This document shows positions 42,922-51,422 of a stretch of DNA of 64,000 nt, one piece after another (the stretch's first letter is position 1; the number at the start of each line of letters is the position of its first letter). The notes beneath the pieces are model-generated. The model was not told the DNA's origin and made no database searches. It saw only the letters and a program-made list of their open reading frames with translations. The stretch covers positions 558,001 to 622,000 of the forward strand of contig NZ_VUJV01000001.1 in the NCBI RefSeq assembly GCF_008373755.1, written 5' to 3'. A program made the translations under genes and the position numbers. Source of the DNA: Nocardioides humilatus. Lineage in GTDB: Bacteria; Actinomycetota; Actinomycetes; Propionibacteriales; Nocardioidaceae.

Positions 42922-43146
42922 AAGTCCGGCAGTTCCTCCGCTGCCGTCGCGCTCGATCTCCGAGATGATTGAGCCCAGGAGGGCCAGGCACGCCCACGCT
43001 CGGACTTACTGGTTGGGTGTCGACAGGCGGCTCAGACCTAGGACCAGCGTTGCGGCCCTTGAGCGTCAGTACCGACCTCGGCGTAGCGCGGCGGATGCCC
43101 TGAAAGTCGCGAGGGTTCTGTCAGCGGGCCGTGCAACGGTTGCTCC

Positions 43147-44208
43147 ATGACGGAAGAGAGCACTGACGACACCGAGTTCGCTCCCGAGCCCGACCCTAGG
43201 ATCGAGGATCTTCGGCGGCGCCTCTCGGAGGCGCTGCTGGAGGTGAATCACGGCGAGTACTTCCGATCGCGGATTCACGGCTGGGTTGCGTACCGAGACG
43301 ACGTAGACGTAGTGCTGCCGGTAGGGATCGCAGGGCGGCTCAAGTCGCCTTTCCCATTCGATCGCAACCCGGGCGATGCCGACGAGATGGCGACGCTGGA
43401 CGCCTTCGTCATCGCCTACCACGCGGCCGAGTCCTGGTATCGACTCCTGTTCGCACTGTTCGACGGGTCGCGGACGACGACCGCATCAGCACTCATCGCG
43501 ATGGTCGAGATGAAGGCCGGAGCAGCCTTCAACAAGCGGGTCGAGCACTGGATCGGGCTGCCCGACGAGTCGTTGACGAAGATGCTCGACTTCCTGTTCC
43601 TTCCGGAGGAGGTCAAGGACGAGTGGCCCGACGAGGGGGCCACGATCGAGGAGGTCCAGGAGTACCTCCGTCTCTGGTGTCGCCACCTTGGGCACTTCCT
43701 GGGTGAGTGGCGCAATGCCTACAACGCGGCCAAGCACGGGCTGGCCGTGGGTGCGCGACCGACGCAGTTCACCTTCGTCCCTAACGAGCCGCCCATGAGC
43801 CCGGTCGAGTTGGGCAACGGACCGATGCTCCGGACGGTCGAGCACGCGTTCCAGAAGGATGACGACGACAACGACATCAAGATCAACGGCCAAAAGGTCC
43901 TGCGGTGGTTCTGGATGTACCGGAGTGTCGACCCTGACGAATTGATCGCCCGGGCCATCGTGACCGCCGACCTCCTCGACTGGCTCCGCGCCATCGCACG
44001 GTCCCGCCACTTGAAGGAGGTCGGCATCTGGGTACCGATCCGCGCCGAGCCCAAGCCATGCGACCTCCAACGGCCAACCTCGCCGATGAAGTCGTTCGAG
44101 GCTGACCTGGCGGCCTTCCCCCTCAGCCCAGAGCAGGCCTCTGAGGTACTGGCGCGGCTGGGCCGGACTGAGGTCGACGAGGAGGCGGAGGAAGGATCAG
44201 ACCGCTAG
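43147..44208 (+). CDS. Hypothetical helical cytoplasmic protein with a WRN-KHG motif
   Basis: 353 aa, no signal peptide or membrane helix. The middle (about residues 80-205) is helical and ends in GEWRNAYNAAKHGLAVG. An Arg-Asn followed by Asn and Lys-His-Gly is reminiscent of HEPN-like or Cthe-type helical proteins, but spacing (R-x7-H) does not match the HEPN R-x4-6-H motif, so the resemblance is weak. The C-terminus is acidic. A stand-alone defence or stress protein is possible; no function is assigned. 225 bp before the gene hold nothing recognisable. Confidence 0.5.
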   Translation: MTEESTDDTEFAPEPDPRIEDLRRRLSEALLEVNHGEYFRSRIHGWVAYRDDVDVVLPVGIAGRLKSPFPFDRNPGDADEMATLDAFVIAYHAAESWYRLLFALFDGSRTTTASALIAMVEMKAGAAFNKRVEHWIGLPDESLTKMLDFLFLPEEVKDEWPDEGATIEEVQEYLRLWCRHLGHFLGEWRNAYNAAKHGLAVGARPTQFTFVPNEPPMSPVELGNGPMLRTVEHAFQKDDDDNDIKINGQKVLRWFWMYRSVDPDELIARAIVTADLLDWLRAIARSRHLKEVGIWVPIRAEPKPCDLQRPTSPMKSFEADLAAFPLSPEQASEVLARLGRTEVDEEAEEGSDR

Positions 44209-44268
44209 CCCGGCGGAAGGTTGGCGGCGGTCGGGGTGGTCCGGATCCGTCTGGGATCCGTCCTGCGT

Positions 44269-44610
44269 CTAGTCACCAGAGTGCTCCTGCTCCCAAGTCC
44301 GCGCTTCCTCGAGGGTTTCCGAAAAGTTCTCGATCTCATCGTCAGAGAGTTCGGGAAGTTTCCGCCTGAGGCAGTCCGGGTTTGATCCCTCGTGGAACGA
44401 TTTGAGCATCGCTGCCCTGACGGCCGGGTCGTTGCGAGACGATGCACCGGCTAGGGCTTTTGAGATGGCCTCCGTGCCGCAGTCGATGTCCGCAGAAGTC
44501 ATCTCGTCCTCGGTGTACGGCGGACCGCCGTCCTGAGCCAGCCGCAGGCCTACGACTAGCGCCACCAGGGCGACCACTACTACGCCGACCTTTAGCATGA
44601 ATCGGTTCAT
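44269..44610 (-). CDS. Small membrane-anchored protein
   Basis: 113 aa. An N-terminal hydrophobic helix (VGVVVVALVALVVGLRLA) anchors a small acidic helical domain with two Cys (DIDCGTEAI and NPDCLRR), probably outside the cell. AAGGGGTG lies upstream of ATG 44610; ATG 44598 is an alternative. It is the last gene of a three-gene leftward operon. Confidence 0.55.
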   Translation of the reverse strand: MNRFMLKVGVVVVALVALVVGLRLAQDGGPPYTEDEMTSADIDCGTEAISKALAGASSRNDPAVRAAMLKSFHEGSNPDCLRRKLPELSDDEIENFSETLEEARTWEQEHSGD

Positions 44611-44628
44611 GGGTCGGTCACCCCTTCC

Positions 44629-45213
44629 TCAAAAGTCGTTGCACAGGTCTCTTGCGCGTTCGATCAACCCGTGCCCTTCGCGGGGGTGGATGTCACCCAG
44701 GCGTCTTGGCTGATCGCGGAAGATGTAAAGGTCGTTCGGCCCGACGACAAGCACCCCGTACGACTCGCCGTCCTTTCGGCAGTAGTCAACTTCGGCGCGA
44801 TAGCGCTGCCCCTTGCCGGACCCGTCGCGGCACTCCTGGCCGTAACCGGGCGGTTCATTCAGGGCCCACGTCTTGCTTACGTCCCAGAGGTCGTCGCATT
44901 CTGGCAACTCGGCCAGGGGACTCACGATGTCCCAGAGTTCGTCGCCGGTCAGGCCGGACTTCTCATCGACGCATTCCTCGTACACGTCATAAGTGTGTGC
45001 GAGAGGTGCGTGGGTCGCTTCGATCCCGCACTCCTCGTGAACCCGCTGCGCTTCAGCCATCGTCAACCGCTTAAACGAGGCGGGGTCCTCGTCCTCGCCA
45101 GACATCAGCGCGGCTGTCACGACTACGCCCACCACCAAGAGGGCGCCAACGAGAACGATGATGAGACGGCCTCGTCCGCTGAGACGCGCCCCCGGCTCCC
45201 GCTCGTCAGTCAT
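44629..45213 (-). CDS. Single-pass membrane protein with cysteine-rich exported domain
   Basis: 194 aa. The helix LIIVLVGALLVVGVVVTAALM (about residues 17-37) follows a basic cytoplasmic start. The exported part has six Cys (EECGIEA, YEECVDE, PECDDL, QECRDG, DYCRKD and DLCNDF), likely disulphides. No family recognised. It overlaps the upstream gene by 8 nt and is followed 18 nt later by the 113-aa anchored protein. Confidence 0.55.
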   Translation of the reverse strand: MTDEREPGARLSGRGRLIIVLVGALLVVGVVVTAALMSGEDEDPASFKRLTMAEAQRVHEECGIEATHAPLAHTYDVYEECVDEKSGLTGDELWDIVSPLAELPECDDLWDVSKTWALNEPPGYGQECRDGSGKGQRYRAEVDYCRKDGESYGVLVVGPNDLYIFRDQPRRLGDIHPREGHGLIERARDLCNDF

Positions 45214-46024
45214 CGTCAGACGATTCGTTGGCCAGGAGTGCGGTCACCGCATCGGCCTTGGCGAAGCAGACAGCCATGATCGCTCCGTAGTACAGGTCCA
45301 TCGTCGCAACGTTGGACATCAGGAGGTTCAAGAACATCTGCTCCGTGAGAGTGCCGCCCTCGACATCAATGCCCGTGTGGAAGCGCATCTCACCGTCGGA
45401 GTAGTCGAACTGGAAGCCGCCAACCCGCCCGCCCCAGTTAATCCGCGTGAGCAGTTCCGCGACTTCCGCGTGTCGATGGGTTGGCGCGTACTGCTCAAGC
45501 ACCGAATCCACTTGGACGACCCCATCCTCCGAGGCGCGAACAAAGACCCGCCACGAGCCCGCATCGCCGCTGAAGCCAGTCCGGAGAAACCTGCCATCCG
45601 CGCTCTCCTCGTAGTTCCATTCGGCCCGGGCAAGACACTGCTTGATGACCTGCATGAGATCCACAGAGACCACACCTCGTTCCGGAATCGTCTGCCCCAT
45701 ACCCGCCGGTCCAGGCGGCTGCGCCGGTCCAGGGTTCGTGGTGGCGAGCGATACGTTCGTTGTGCTGTCGGCGCTGAGAAGTCCGTTGATCTTGTCTTCT
45801 CGCGTCGCATTCTTGAATGCGTACACGACGCCCCAGACGATGGCGCCACCGAAAACGATGAAGGAGCCGTCGCTGTTCGGGTCATCGCTGGCGGCCACAA
45901 ATCCGGCCACGGTGGCCAGCAGTCCGAAGGCCGCGATGCCAATGTGGATGTAGGTCCACTTCCGGGCTTTGCGGGCGGCCAGCGTGAGTTGGTGACGCTC
46001 GACCTCCGTAAGTCTCGACGCCAT
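45206..46024 (-). CDS. Membrane protein with a YbjN-like (type III chaperone-fold) domain
   Basis: 272 aa. Two transmembrane helices (about residues 28-45 and 55-70) form a hairpin, followed by a soluble domain from about 120. WNYEESADGRFLRTGF, RVFVRASEDGVVQVDSVL and ELLTRINWGGRVGGFQFDY are the strand-helix pattern of YbjN-like sensory-transduction domains. MDLYYGAIMAV ends it. ATG 46024 or GTG 46036 may start it. It heads the operon with the two Cys-containing membrane proteins and is divergent from the serine recombinase gene. Confidence 0.62.
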   Translation of the reverse strand: MASRLTEVERHQLTLAARKARKWTYIHIGIAAFGLLATVAGFVAASDDPNSDGSFIVFGGAIVWGVVYAFKNATREDKINGLLSADSTTNVSLATTNPGPAQPPGPAGMGQTIPERGVVSVDLMQVIKQCLARAEWNYEESADGRFLRTGFSGDAGSWRVFVRASEDGVVQVDSVLEQYAPTHRHAEVAELLTRINWGGRVGGFQFDYSDGEMRFHTGIDVEGGTLTEQMFLNLLMSNVATMDLYYGAIMAVCFAKADAVTALLANESSDDD

Positions 46025-46167
46025 CCATCCACCCACCTTCGACGGCCGCTGACAACGCTTATTGCCGAAGGCTAGGGCTCACGGACAGCGCTAGCCAGGT
46101 ATCCGGCGATTCCTACAGACCGCAGGCAGCGAACGGGTCTCACGACGAATGATCTGTCGAACCGTCT

Positions 46168-46187
46168 ATCTGGGGTGTAGCCCAGAT
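46168..46187. promoter_or_regulatory. Dyad in the recombinase / YbjN-like divergent region
   Basis: ATCTGGG-N6-CCCAGAT, 7-bp perfect arms. It lies in the 244-bp divergent gap, 82 nt before the serine recombinase start. It could be a res-type recombinase site or operator. Confidence 0.3.
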
Positions 46188-46268
46188 GGAATTCCGCAGC
46201 CCCTATGGACGTTGTACATCTGAGGTCGGTTTCGGCCTCGATTGACAACTCTGCCAGGAGGTCAAGAG

Positions 46269-46865
46269 ATGAGTGGACAGGTCGTGGCGTACATCAGGGT
46301 CAGCAGTGATGGCCAGAACGCGGCGCGCCAGCACGATGTGCTCGCAGGTGCGGACCGGATCTTCGAGGACCATGCCAGCGGCAAGACCGCCAAGCGCCCG
46401 GCCCTGACGGAGATGATCGACTATCTCCGCGATGGAGACCTGCTGCGGGTCGCAAGCATGGACCGCTTGGCCCGCAACTTGCTGGACCTCCGCACGATCG
46501 TCACCGGTCTGACCGGGCGAGGCATCCAGGTCGAGTTCGTGAAGGAAAGACTCACCTTCACCGGGAACGACAGTCCCATGTCCGTTCTCCTCCTCAACCT
46601 TCTCGGCGCGGTCGCCGAGTTCGAGCGGACGCTCATCCGCGAGCGCCAAGCCGAGGGCATCGCAATCGCCAGGGCCAAGGGGATCTATCGGGGGCGAGCC
46701 AGAGCACTCGGTTCTGCTCAGATCGCCGAGGCACGGCAGCGCGTCGCTGACGGCGTGCCGAAGAGTGCCGTAGCCCGCGATCTTGGAGTGGCGCGACAGA
46801 CGCTCTACAACGCCCTCGCCACCTCGCTCAGCGACGACGAAAGGGCTGTGGTCGAGCCGTGTTGA
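46269..46865 (+). CDS. Serine recombinase (resolvase/invertase family)
   Basis: 198 aa, the normal size for small serine resolvases. The nucleophile Ser is in VAYIRVSSDGQN (residue 12 or 13). Catalytic Arg residues are in MDRLARNLLDL and FERTLIRERQAEG. The C-terminal helix-turn-helix is GVPKSAVARDLGVARQTLYNAL. GGAGG precedes ATG 46269. It may resolve or invert DNA inside the island, or be cargo of an earlier transposon; no transposase is next to it. Confidence 0.9.
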   Translation: MSGQVVAYIRVSSDGQNAARQHDVLAGADRIFEDHASGKTAKRPALTEMIDYLRDGDLLRVASMDRLARNLLDLRTIVTGLTGRGIQVEFVKERLTFTGNDSPMSVLLLNLLGAVAEFERTLIRERQAEGIAIARAKGIYRGRARALGSAQIAEARQRVADGVPKSAVARDLGVARQTLYNALATSLSDDERAVVEPC

Positions 46866-47320
46866 CGCCGCACCCCTCGCAAACCGTTCTGGACCCAGAC
46901 GGCCACTCGATTGAGGTCGACGCCGGACTGGCGCCAGTGCTGGCCGCACTATGGGATGCGGGCGTCCGAACTCGATATTCGTGCGAGGGTCGATCGAACG
47001 CGGCTTGGCCGGGTGCTGGGGAGCGCGCCTACATCGCGATGATCCCGACCGAGCGCGTCGACGACCTGGTGACCTTTCTTCGTATTCGCGACGGCGAGGT
47101 TGGGTGGGCGTGGCACCACGACGCGTCGGGACATGATGAACCCTCGCTGGCCGACGCCGCGTGGCCGTTCGGCTTCGTGAGGACAACGCTCCGAGGTGAG
47201 GACTCCCTCATTTTCCGCTTCCCGGCGCGGTTCATCGATCGGTTCCTCGATCTAATCCATGAGTTCTCTGGGCAAGGAAGTTGGCCACCGGATGCCCGTC
47301 GTCAGTTCTCTGACCAATGA
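46859..47320 (+). CDS. Hypothetical protein coupled to the serine recombinase gene
   Basis: 153 aa from GTG 46859, overlapping the recombinase by 7 nt. Motifs include a metal-ligand-like TRYSCEGRSN, WAWHHDASGHD, and a C-terminal RFPARFIDRFLDLIHEF. No family recognised. The overlap suggests co-translation with the recombinase but not necessarily shared function. Confidence 0.5.
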   Translation: MLTPHPSQTVLDPDGHSIEVDAGLAPVLAALWDAGVRTRYSCEGRSNAAWPGAGERAYIAMIPTERVDDLVTFLRIRDGEVGWAWHHDASGHDEPSLADAAWPFGFVRTTLRGEDSLIFRFPARFIDRFLDLIHEFSGQGSWPPDARRQFSDQ

Positions 47321-47454
47321 GCGGCAAGCCTTCGTGTCCGACGCAGTCACCATGCCACGGAGCGCTGCTCTCTAGGGCCCAGGTGACCGACGTCCGGCAA
47401 CCTGCCGATCCTCGGTCGTTGTGATGCGTCGAGCCCGTGGGTCACCATCACCGG

Positions 47455-48423
47455 GTGGCCGAAACGATCTGGGACCGACTCGAAGAATGCGTGGCGTATC
47501 TCTCGGAGCCGTTCCGAGCCTCCGAAATCGTCGGCTGGTTTCGACGTCACTACCCCGACGTGAAGGAGCAGTCGCTCCGCGCTCACATTCAGGGTGCAAC
47601 ATCCAACGCACCACCTGGTTCCCGTGGGGCACTCGCCAGTCGATTGCCCCTCATTACGCGCATCGAGCACGGTACATATCGGCGGTTCGACGGCGCCGGA
47701 GGGCGGCCTACGGTCGCGGAGCACCGGAATGAACACAACCAAGCCGTACTGGCGTTAGATCCAGCGGACGCGGACATCAACGCAACGGTCGCACGTTACC
47801 TCCGGGATCGTGACCCGAACGCTCGATATGCCTCCTTCGACTACTGCTTCAACCACTTTCAGCAGCACCGCGATGCGGTCGCGATCTGGGGAGAGCCGAC
47901 CGGAATGGAAGTCAGTTGCCTTCAACTCGGGTTCTATCTCGCGAGTTGGGGGATGCTGCGGGGCTCCTCGGAACTGCTCCAACGAAGCGTGCGTCACTTG
48001 GTGCCGGTCGTCGAAGCCATCGCCAGCGTCCCTCCAACGACATGGGACCTCGATCTGGACCACTACAACTCACAGGGCATAGAACAAGTCCACTCGACCG
48101 CACGGGTAATCCGTAGCGCGTTCAGGCCCGTCCAAGCCTCCGACATCTTGGTCACCAAGGTCATGCTCGGCGTGTTCGGATGTGTCCCGGCGTTCGACAC
48201 CTACTTCAAGAAGGGTTTCGGCGCGTCGACATTCAGCATGGGATCCCTACAGAAGGTCGGGGAGTTCTACCGAGCGAACGCCGCCAGTATCGACGCCATG
48301 CGTCAGCCGACGCTCGACTTCACTACCGGGCAGCCGACGACACGGCTCTACACCCGCGCCAAGGTCGTCGACATGATCTTCTTCATCAAGGGTGGATACC
48401 CCGGTGCTACAGCCGATGCCTGA
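47455..48423 (+). CDS. Hypothetical protein with N-terminal winged-helix-like domain
   Basis: 322 aa from GTG 47455; GTG 47437 would add six residues. Residues about 1-75 (IWDRLEECVAYLSEPFRASE, then FRRHYPDVKEQSLRAHIQG) look like the winged-helix domain that precedes nuclease domains in restriction-type proteins (DUF7669-like). The remaining 200 residues (YASFDYCFNHFQQHRD, LGFYLASWGMLRGSSELLQ) are conserved-looking but not known to me. The in-frame sequence after its TGA stop is also coding-like (48424-48615), see the findings. Confidence 0.55.
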   Translation: MAETIWDRLEECVAYLSEPFRASEIVGWFRRHYPDVKEQSLRAHIQGATSNAPPGSRGALASRLPLITRIEHGTYRRFDGAGGRPTVAEHRNEHNQAVLALDPADADINATVARYLRDRDPNARYASFDYCFNHFQQHRDAVAIWGEPTGMEVSCLQLGFYLASWGMLRGSSELLQRSVRHLVPVVEAIASVPPTTWDLDLDHYNSQGIEQVHSTARVIRSAFRPVQASDILVTKVMLGVFGCVPAFDTYFKKGFGASTFSMGSLQKVGEFYRANAASIDAMRQPTLDFTTGQPTTRLYTRAKVVDMIFFIKGGYPGATADA

Positions 48424-48615
48424 TGGATCGAAGGTGACGACCTCCACGGCCTCTGTTGCGACCTGTTCCACGAGATGTCGCACGCGTGGACGGGTGTGCC
48501 CCCGGCCGAGCGTGCCTCTCATTCGAAGCCCTTCGTTTTGGGGGCGTCGTCCAGGTTCTCGAAGGCCGCTTGCTGGCCCCGATCTCCGCCTCGGTCGAAG
48601 TGGCTTCAAGACTGA
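48424..48615 (+). pseudogene. Coding-like extension after an in-frame TGA, with an HExxH motif
   Basis: Sixty-three codons in the frame of the preceding gene, up to TGA 48613-48615, with 49 of 63 third positions G or C by my count. The sequence includes DLFHEMSHAWTGVPPAER, where HEMSH fits the zinc-peptidase motif HExxH. There is no start codon with a ribosome site. It may be a remnant of a metallopeptidase or the result of a premature stop. The next 240 bp up to the XRE gene hold nothing I can support. Confidence 0.35.
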
Positions 48616-48857
48616 AAGCGTGCCTCTTCAGCAACTGAGCCAACCTTCTGTCCCCCGCTCTGGCCTAGAGGCTGAATCTTCATCACCCCGGCCGAGTGCA
48701 GCCCGAGCCCGGGCCCGCTCGCGTCGTCGCCAAAGGCGGCGGTTAGCCACTGACTCGTGCGTCCACCACCCGCGACGCCGACTCTGGGGAGTGCGTCGGG
48801 TTCGGGACATGACATGAGTGTCTCTGCTTACCGAGAGGTTGACGAGACCCGATCGCG

Positions 48858-49199
48858 TCAAAGGTCCCGCGAGCGGTCCTCGAACTTGAAGACCTCCCAC
48901 AGTGGAACATGCAGTGCGTTGGCGATCCTGACGAAGACGTCGAGTGACGGGTTTCGGGTGCCACTTTCGATCCCGGTGACGTATGGCCTGTGAAGGTCGG
49001 CGCGGCCAGCGAGTTCCAGTTGCGACCAGCCACGCTCGCGTCGCAACTGGGCGATCCGGGCCCCGACAGCACGCCGGTGCGCGGTCTCAGGTCGGCGCTC
49101 AACGGACACTGCATGAACGTGGCGGGAAAGCCTGGACGAGTCGGTCCACGGATCGTTACATTTCTTGTTCTCGGGTTCTTCTCGGGATACCCGCTGCAT
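48858..49199 (-). CDS. XRE-family helix-turn-helix regulator
   Basis: Up to 113 aa from ATG 49199; GTG 49109 would give a more usual 83-aa form. The Cro/CI-type DNA-binding domain is clear: RIAQLRRERGWSQLELAGRA, RPYVTGIESGTRNPSL, DVFVRIANALHVPLWEVF. Small XRE proteins control lysogeny or mobility genes of islands. Neither start has a strong ribosome site. Confidence 0.8.
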   Translation of the reverse strand: MQRVSREEPENKKCNDPWTDSSRLSRHVHAVSVERRPETAHRRAVGARIAQLRRERGWSQLELAGRADLHRPYVTGIESGTRNPSLDVFVRIANALHVPLWEVFKFEDRSRDL

Positions 49200-49301
49200 G
49201 ACCGTCGACCCGAGTACGGTGAGCCGAGATGGTTCGGTCCGGCCTGCATCCTCGGGTTGGTGTGACCAGGCAACCCACATGACTTGCCGAGGAGTCCGGC
49301 C

Positions 49302-49751
49302 ATGACTGAACAGCCACCGCCGCCACCCCCGCCGCCAATGCCTCCCGGTTGGTACCCCGACCCGACTACCCCCGGCGCACGGCGATGGTGGACTGGCACT
49401 ATCTGGGGCCCGCCTCCTTTGCCTGCCCCATCGAGCCCTCCCAAACCCGGGGTGACCGTTCGCATTGGCTCGCAGTCCTCGACGACCTCTGGACTGGCAG
49501 GGATACCACGCCAATGGTGGATCGTCGGCTCGGCGGTCGGGATCCCCGTGGTCCTGCTTTGCGGCGCTCTCGTGATCCTCCTCCTCATCGGAGCAAGCGG
49601 ATCGGGACGCGACCAGAGGATCCGCGAGGCTTGCGAGGCGGACGCCCGTGACGTCGGCGGAACGCAGCAGATGCGACGCGACTATGTGCGCGACTGCATT
49701 GAGTACTGCAAGAGCATGGAGAATGACACCACCTTCGGCCCCTGCGTCTGA
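49302..49751 (+). CDS. DUF2510 single-pass membrane protein with poly-proline start
   Basis: 149 aa. After MTEQ come eight prolines, then MPPGWYPDPTTPGARRWWTG, the DUF2510 motif. A transmembrane helix (VVLLCGALVILLLIGASG) near 85-105 leads to a short exported part with Cys (EACEADARD, RDCIEYCKS, GPCV). This Cys-rich tail is like small secreted disulphide domains. The ATG is chosen because the poly-Pro start is shared with other island proteins. Confidence 0.68.
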   Translation: MTEQPPPPPPPPMPPGWYPDPTTPGARRWWTGTIWGPPPLPAPSSPPKPGVTVRIGSQSSTTSGLAGIPRQWWIVGSAVGIPVVLLCGALVILLLIGASGSGRDQRIREACEADARDVGGTQQMRRDYVRDCIEYCKSMENDTTFGPCV

Positions 49752-49803
49752 GCGAGCAGGCAATGGTCCGACCCTTACCTTCCGCCGGAACCAGGGTGAA
49801 CCC

Positions 49804-49809
49804 TACGGT
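49804..49809 (+). promoter_or_regulatory. Leaderless -10 box
   Basis: TACGGT lies 6 nt before ATG 49816. Confidence 0.5.
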
Positions 49810-49815
49810 GCGCCT

Positions 49816-51237
49816 ATGACCGAGGCCTCGTCTCCACCACCCGGATCCCCGGGTGCGCATGGCGGCTCTAAGGCCGCTGCGCCCGCCTGGGTGTGGGTAG
49901 TGTCCATCGCGGGCGGTCTGCTCCTAATGTCGGTCGTCGCTCTCGGCGGCGTCATCGTCTGGCATAGGACCCACCAACCCGAGCCTGAGGCGACGACGTA
50001 CCTTGACGGCTACCACTTCGTCGGCCGAAAGGATGCCTTCGGAACACCATTCCTGGTCACCGTCTGGCGCGAGCCGAGGCGCAACGAAGTGGTAGTCACC
50101 GCATACGCCGATCCAGGACACGCATACGACGAACCCCTTGACGTGCCGTCGGTGGTCCGACGGATCTGGAACAACCTTCGCGGGAAGTTCGACATCCTCG
50201 TCGTGGATCCGAACCACAACCGGCACGCGGTTTACGACTACGGCGAACTGGTCGATCGCTTTGGCGACCAACCGGCTCACTCGGTTTCAGGCAATCACGG
50301 AGACGGCAGTGCGACCACTTGGTTGCAACCCGGCGAATGCGAGCAGTTTCCGGGCAGGATCGACTGCAACGTCCCACCTTCGGTCGCCGCCGACGCCGAA
50401 ACCATCGATCTGCTCAAGGATCAATGTGGACTTGAGGGAGCACCAGTGACTCCGTTGCGATCGTGGCGACTTCTCTCCGCCAGCACTAGCGGCGACTGGA
50501 CCACCGAATACGTCATTGAACCCTTGGCGGACTTTGACGGCTGGAGTGTCACCGTCACGCTCGCACTCCCGAGCGAGGCAGACGCGGAAGCAAGCCACGT
50601 ACCGGCAACCATTCTCTGCCCGGACGCCAGCGTCGAGAACATCAACCTCCCGTCCGGCGGCACCGCCGTGTCAACCAGCGCGGGCGAACCGAGCGTTGCA
50701 ACCGAGTTAAACGACGCTACCTCCACCCTTTCAAGCCCCGCTACGACCTCCACGCCCTCCGGCGGGTCGACCGCGTTCGCGAGCCCTTCACCTTCCGTCA
50801 CTGAGAGCGACCAGACATCCGAAGACCGGGTTGGCTACGGAGGGGTCGACATTGGCATGACCGAGTTCGAGTTGTACTCGTCTGAGGCGTTCCGCTCCAA
50901 TCAGTTGCGCCGCCAGTTGTTCGAAGCAAGTCAGGATGACTGGCCCTGCGCCACGCTAGATCCCATGGAGTTCGACGGCACAGTCTGGTTCGACCTGGAC
51001 CGCAACCAAGTCGCTGCTATCGAGTTCGGCCCTTCGATGTCTACATCGGCAGGAGTCCGGACGGGCGACAGCGCAGCCATGGTGCGCCTGGCGTACCCAG
51101 ACCACACCGTCGGAACCAACTTTGAATGGCTGCAACCAGTTGCGCCCGGCGTGCAGTACGCCTTCAACGTCGACTACACGCACACGCTTCGCCAGATCTT
51201 CCTCGAAGCCAAGGACCAGCGTTGCTACGACCACTAG
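49816..51237 (+). CDS. Large single-pass membrane protein with exported domains
   Basis: 473 aa. A short Pro/Gly-rich cytoplasmic start and one helix (WVWVVSIAGGLLLMSVVALGG, about residues 25-45) are followed by an exported region. A first domain (about 60-260) contains VTVWREPRRNEVVV and two Cys pairs. A Ser/Thr/Pro linker (about 285-345) leads to a C-terminal domain (about 350-473, VGYGGVDIGMTEFELY, FGPSMSTSAGVRTGDSA) that resembles the small SmpA-like or 'GMT' repeat modules that monitor envelope proteins. No family is certain. Confidence 0.55.
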   Translation: MTEASSPPPGSPGAHGGSKAAAPAWVWVVSIAGGLLLMSVVALGGVIVWHRTHQPEPEATTYLDGYHFVGRKDAFGTPFLVTVWREPRRNEVVVTAYADPGHAYDEPLDVPSVVRRIWNNLRGKFDILVVDPNHNRHAVYDYGELVDRFGDQPAHSVSGNHGDGSATTWLQPGECEQFPGRIDCNVPPSVAADAETIDLLKDQCGLEGAPVTPLRSWRLLSASTSGDWTTEYVIEPLADFDGWSVTVTLALPSEADAEASHVPATILCPDASVENINLPSGGTAVSTSAGEPSVATELNDATSTLSSPATTSTPSGGSTAFASPSPSVTESDQTSEDRVGYGGVDIGMTEFELYSSEAFRSNQLRRQLFEASQDDWPCATLDPMEFDGTVWFDLDRNQVAAIEFGPSMSTSAGVRTGDSAAMVRLAYPDHTVGTNFEWLQPVAPGVQYAFNVDYTHTLRQIFLEAKDQRCYDH

Positions 51238-51422
51238 CCCGCTGAGAGTCTGCGGCCCAGCGTCACTAAGCACCCCGCTCACACCCGGGCAAGGCGAGAA
51301 TCTCCCCGTTCCTCCCCGTGTTGGCCTCGGAATGCTTAGTGCAGACCCCAAGAAATCTTGGTGCGATATGGGGATGCTCGTGCAGACCTCCCCTCACTCA
51401 TCACCGAGCATCGCGCCGTCGG

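Noticed and set aside
48407-48857. Several 60-90 codon frames on both strands between 48.4 and 48.9 kb
   Set aside because: Apart from the in-frame extension to 48615, none has a start signal, coding-like composition or domain.
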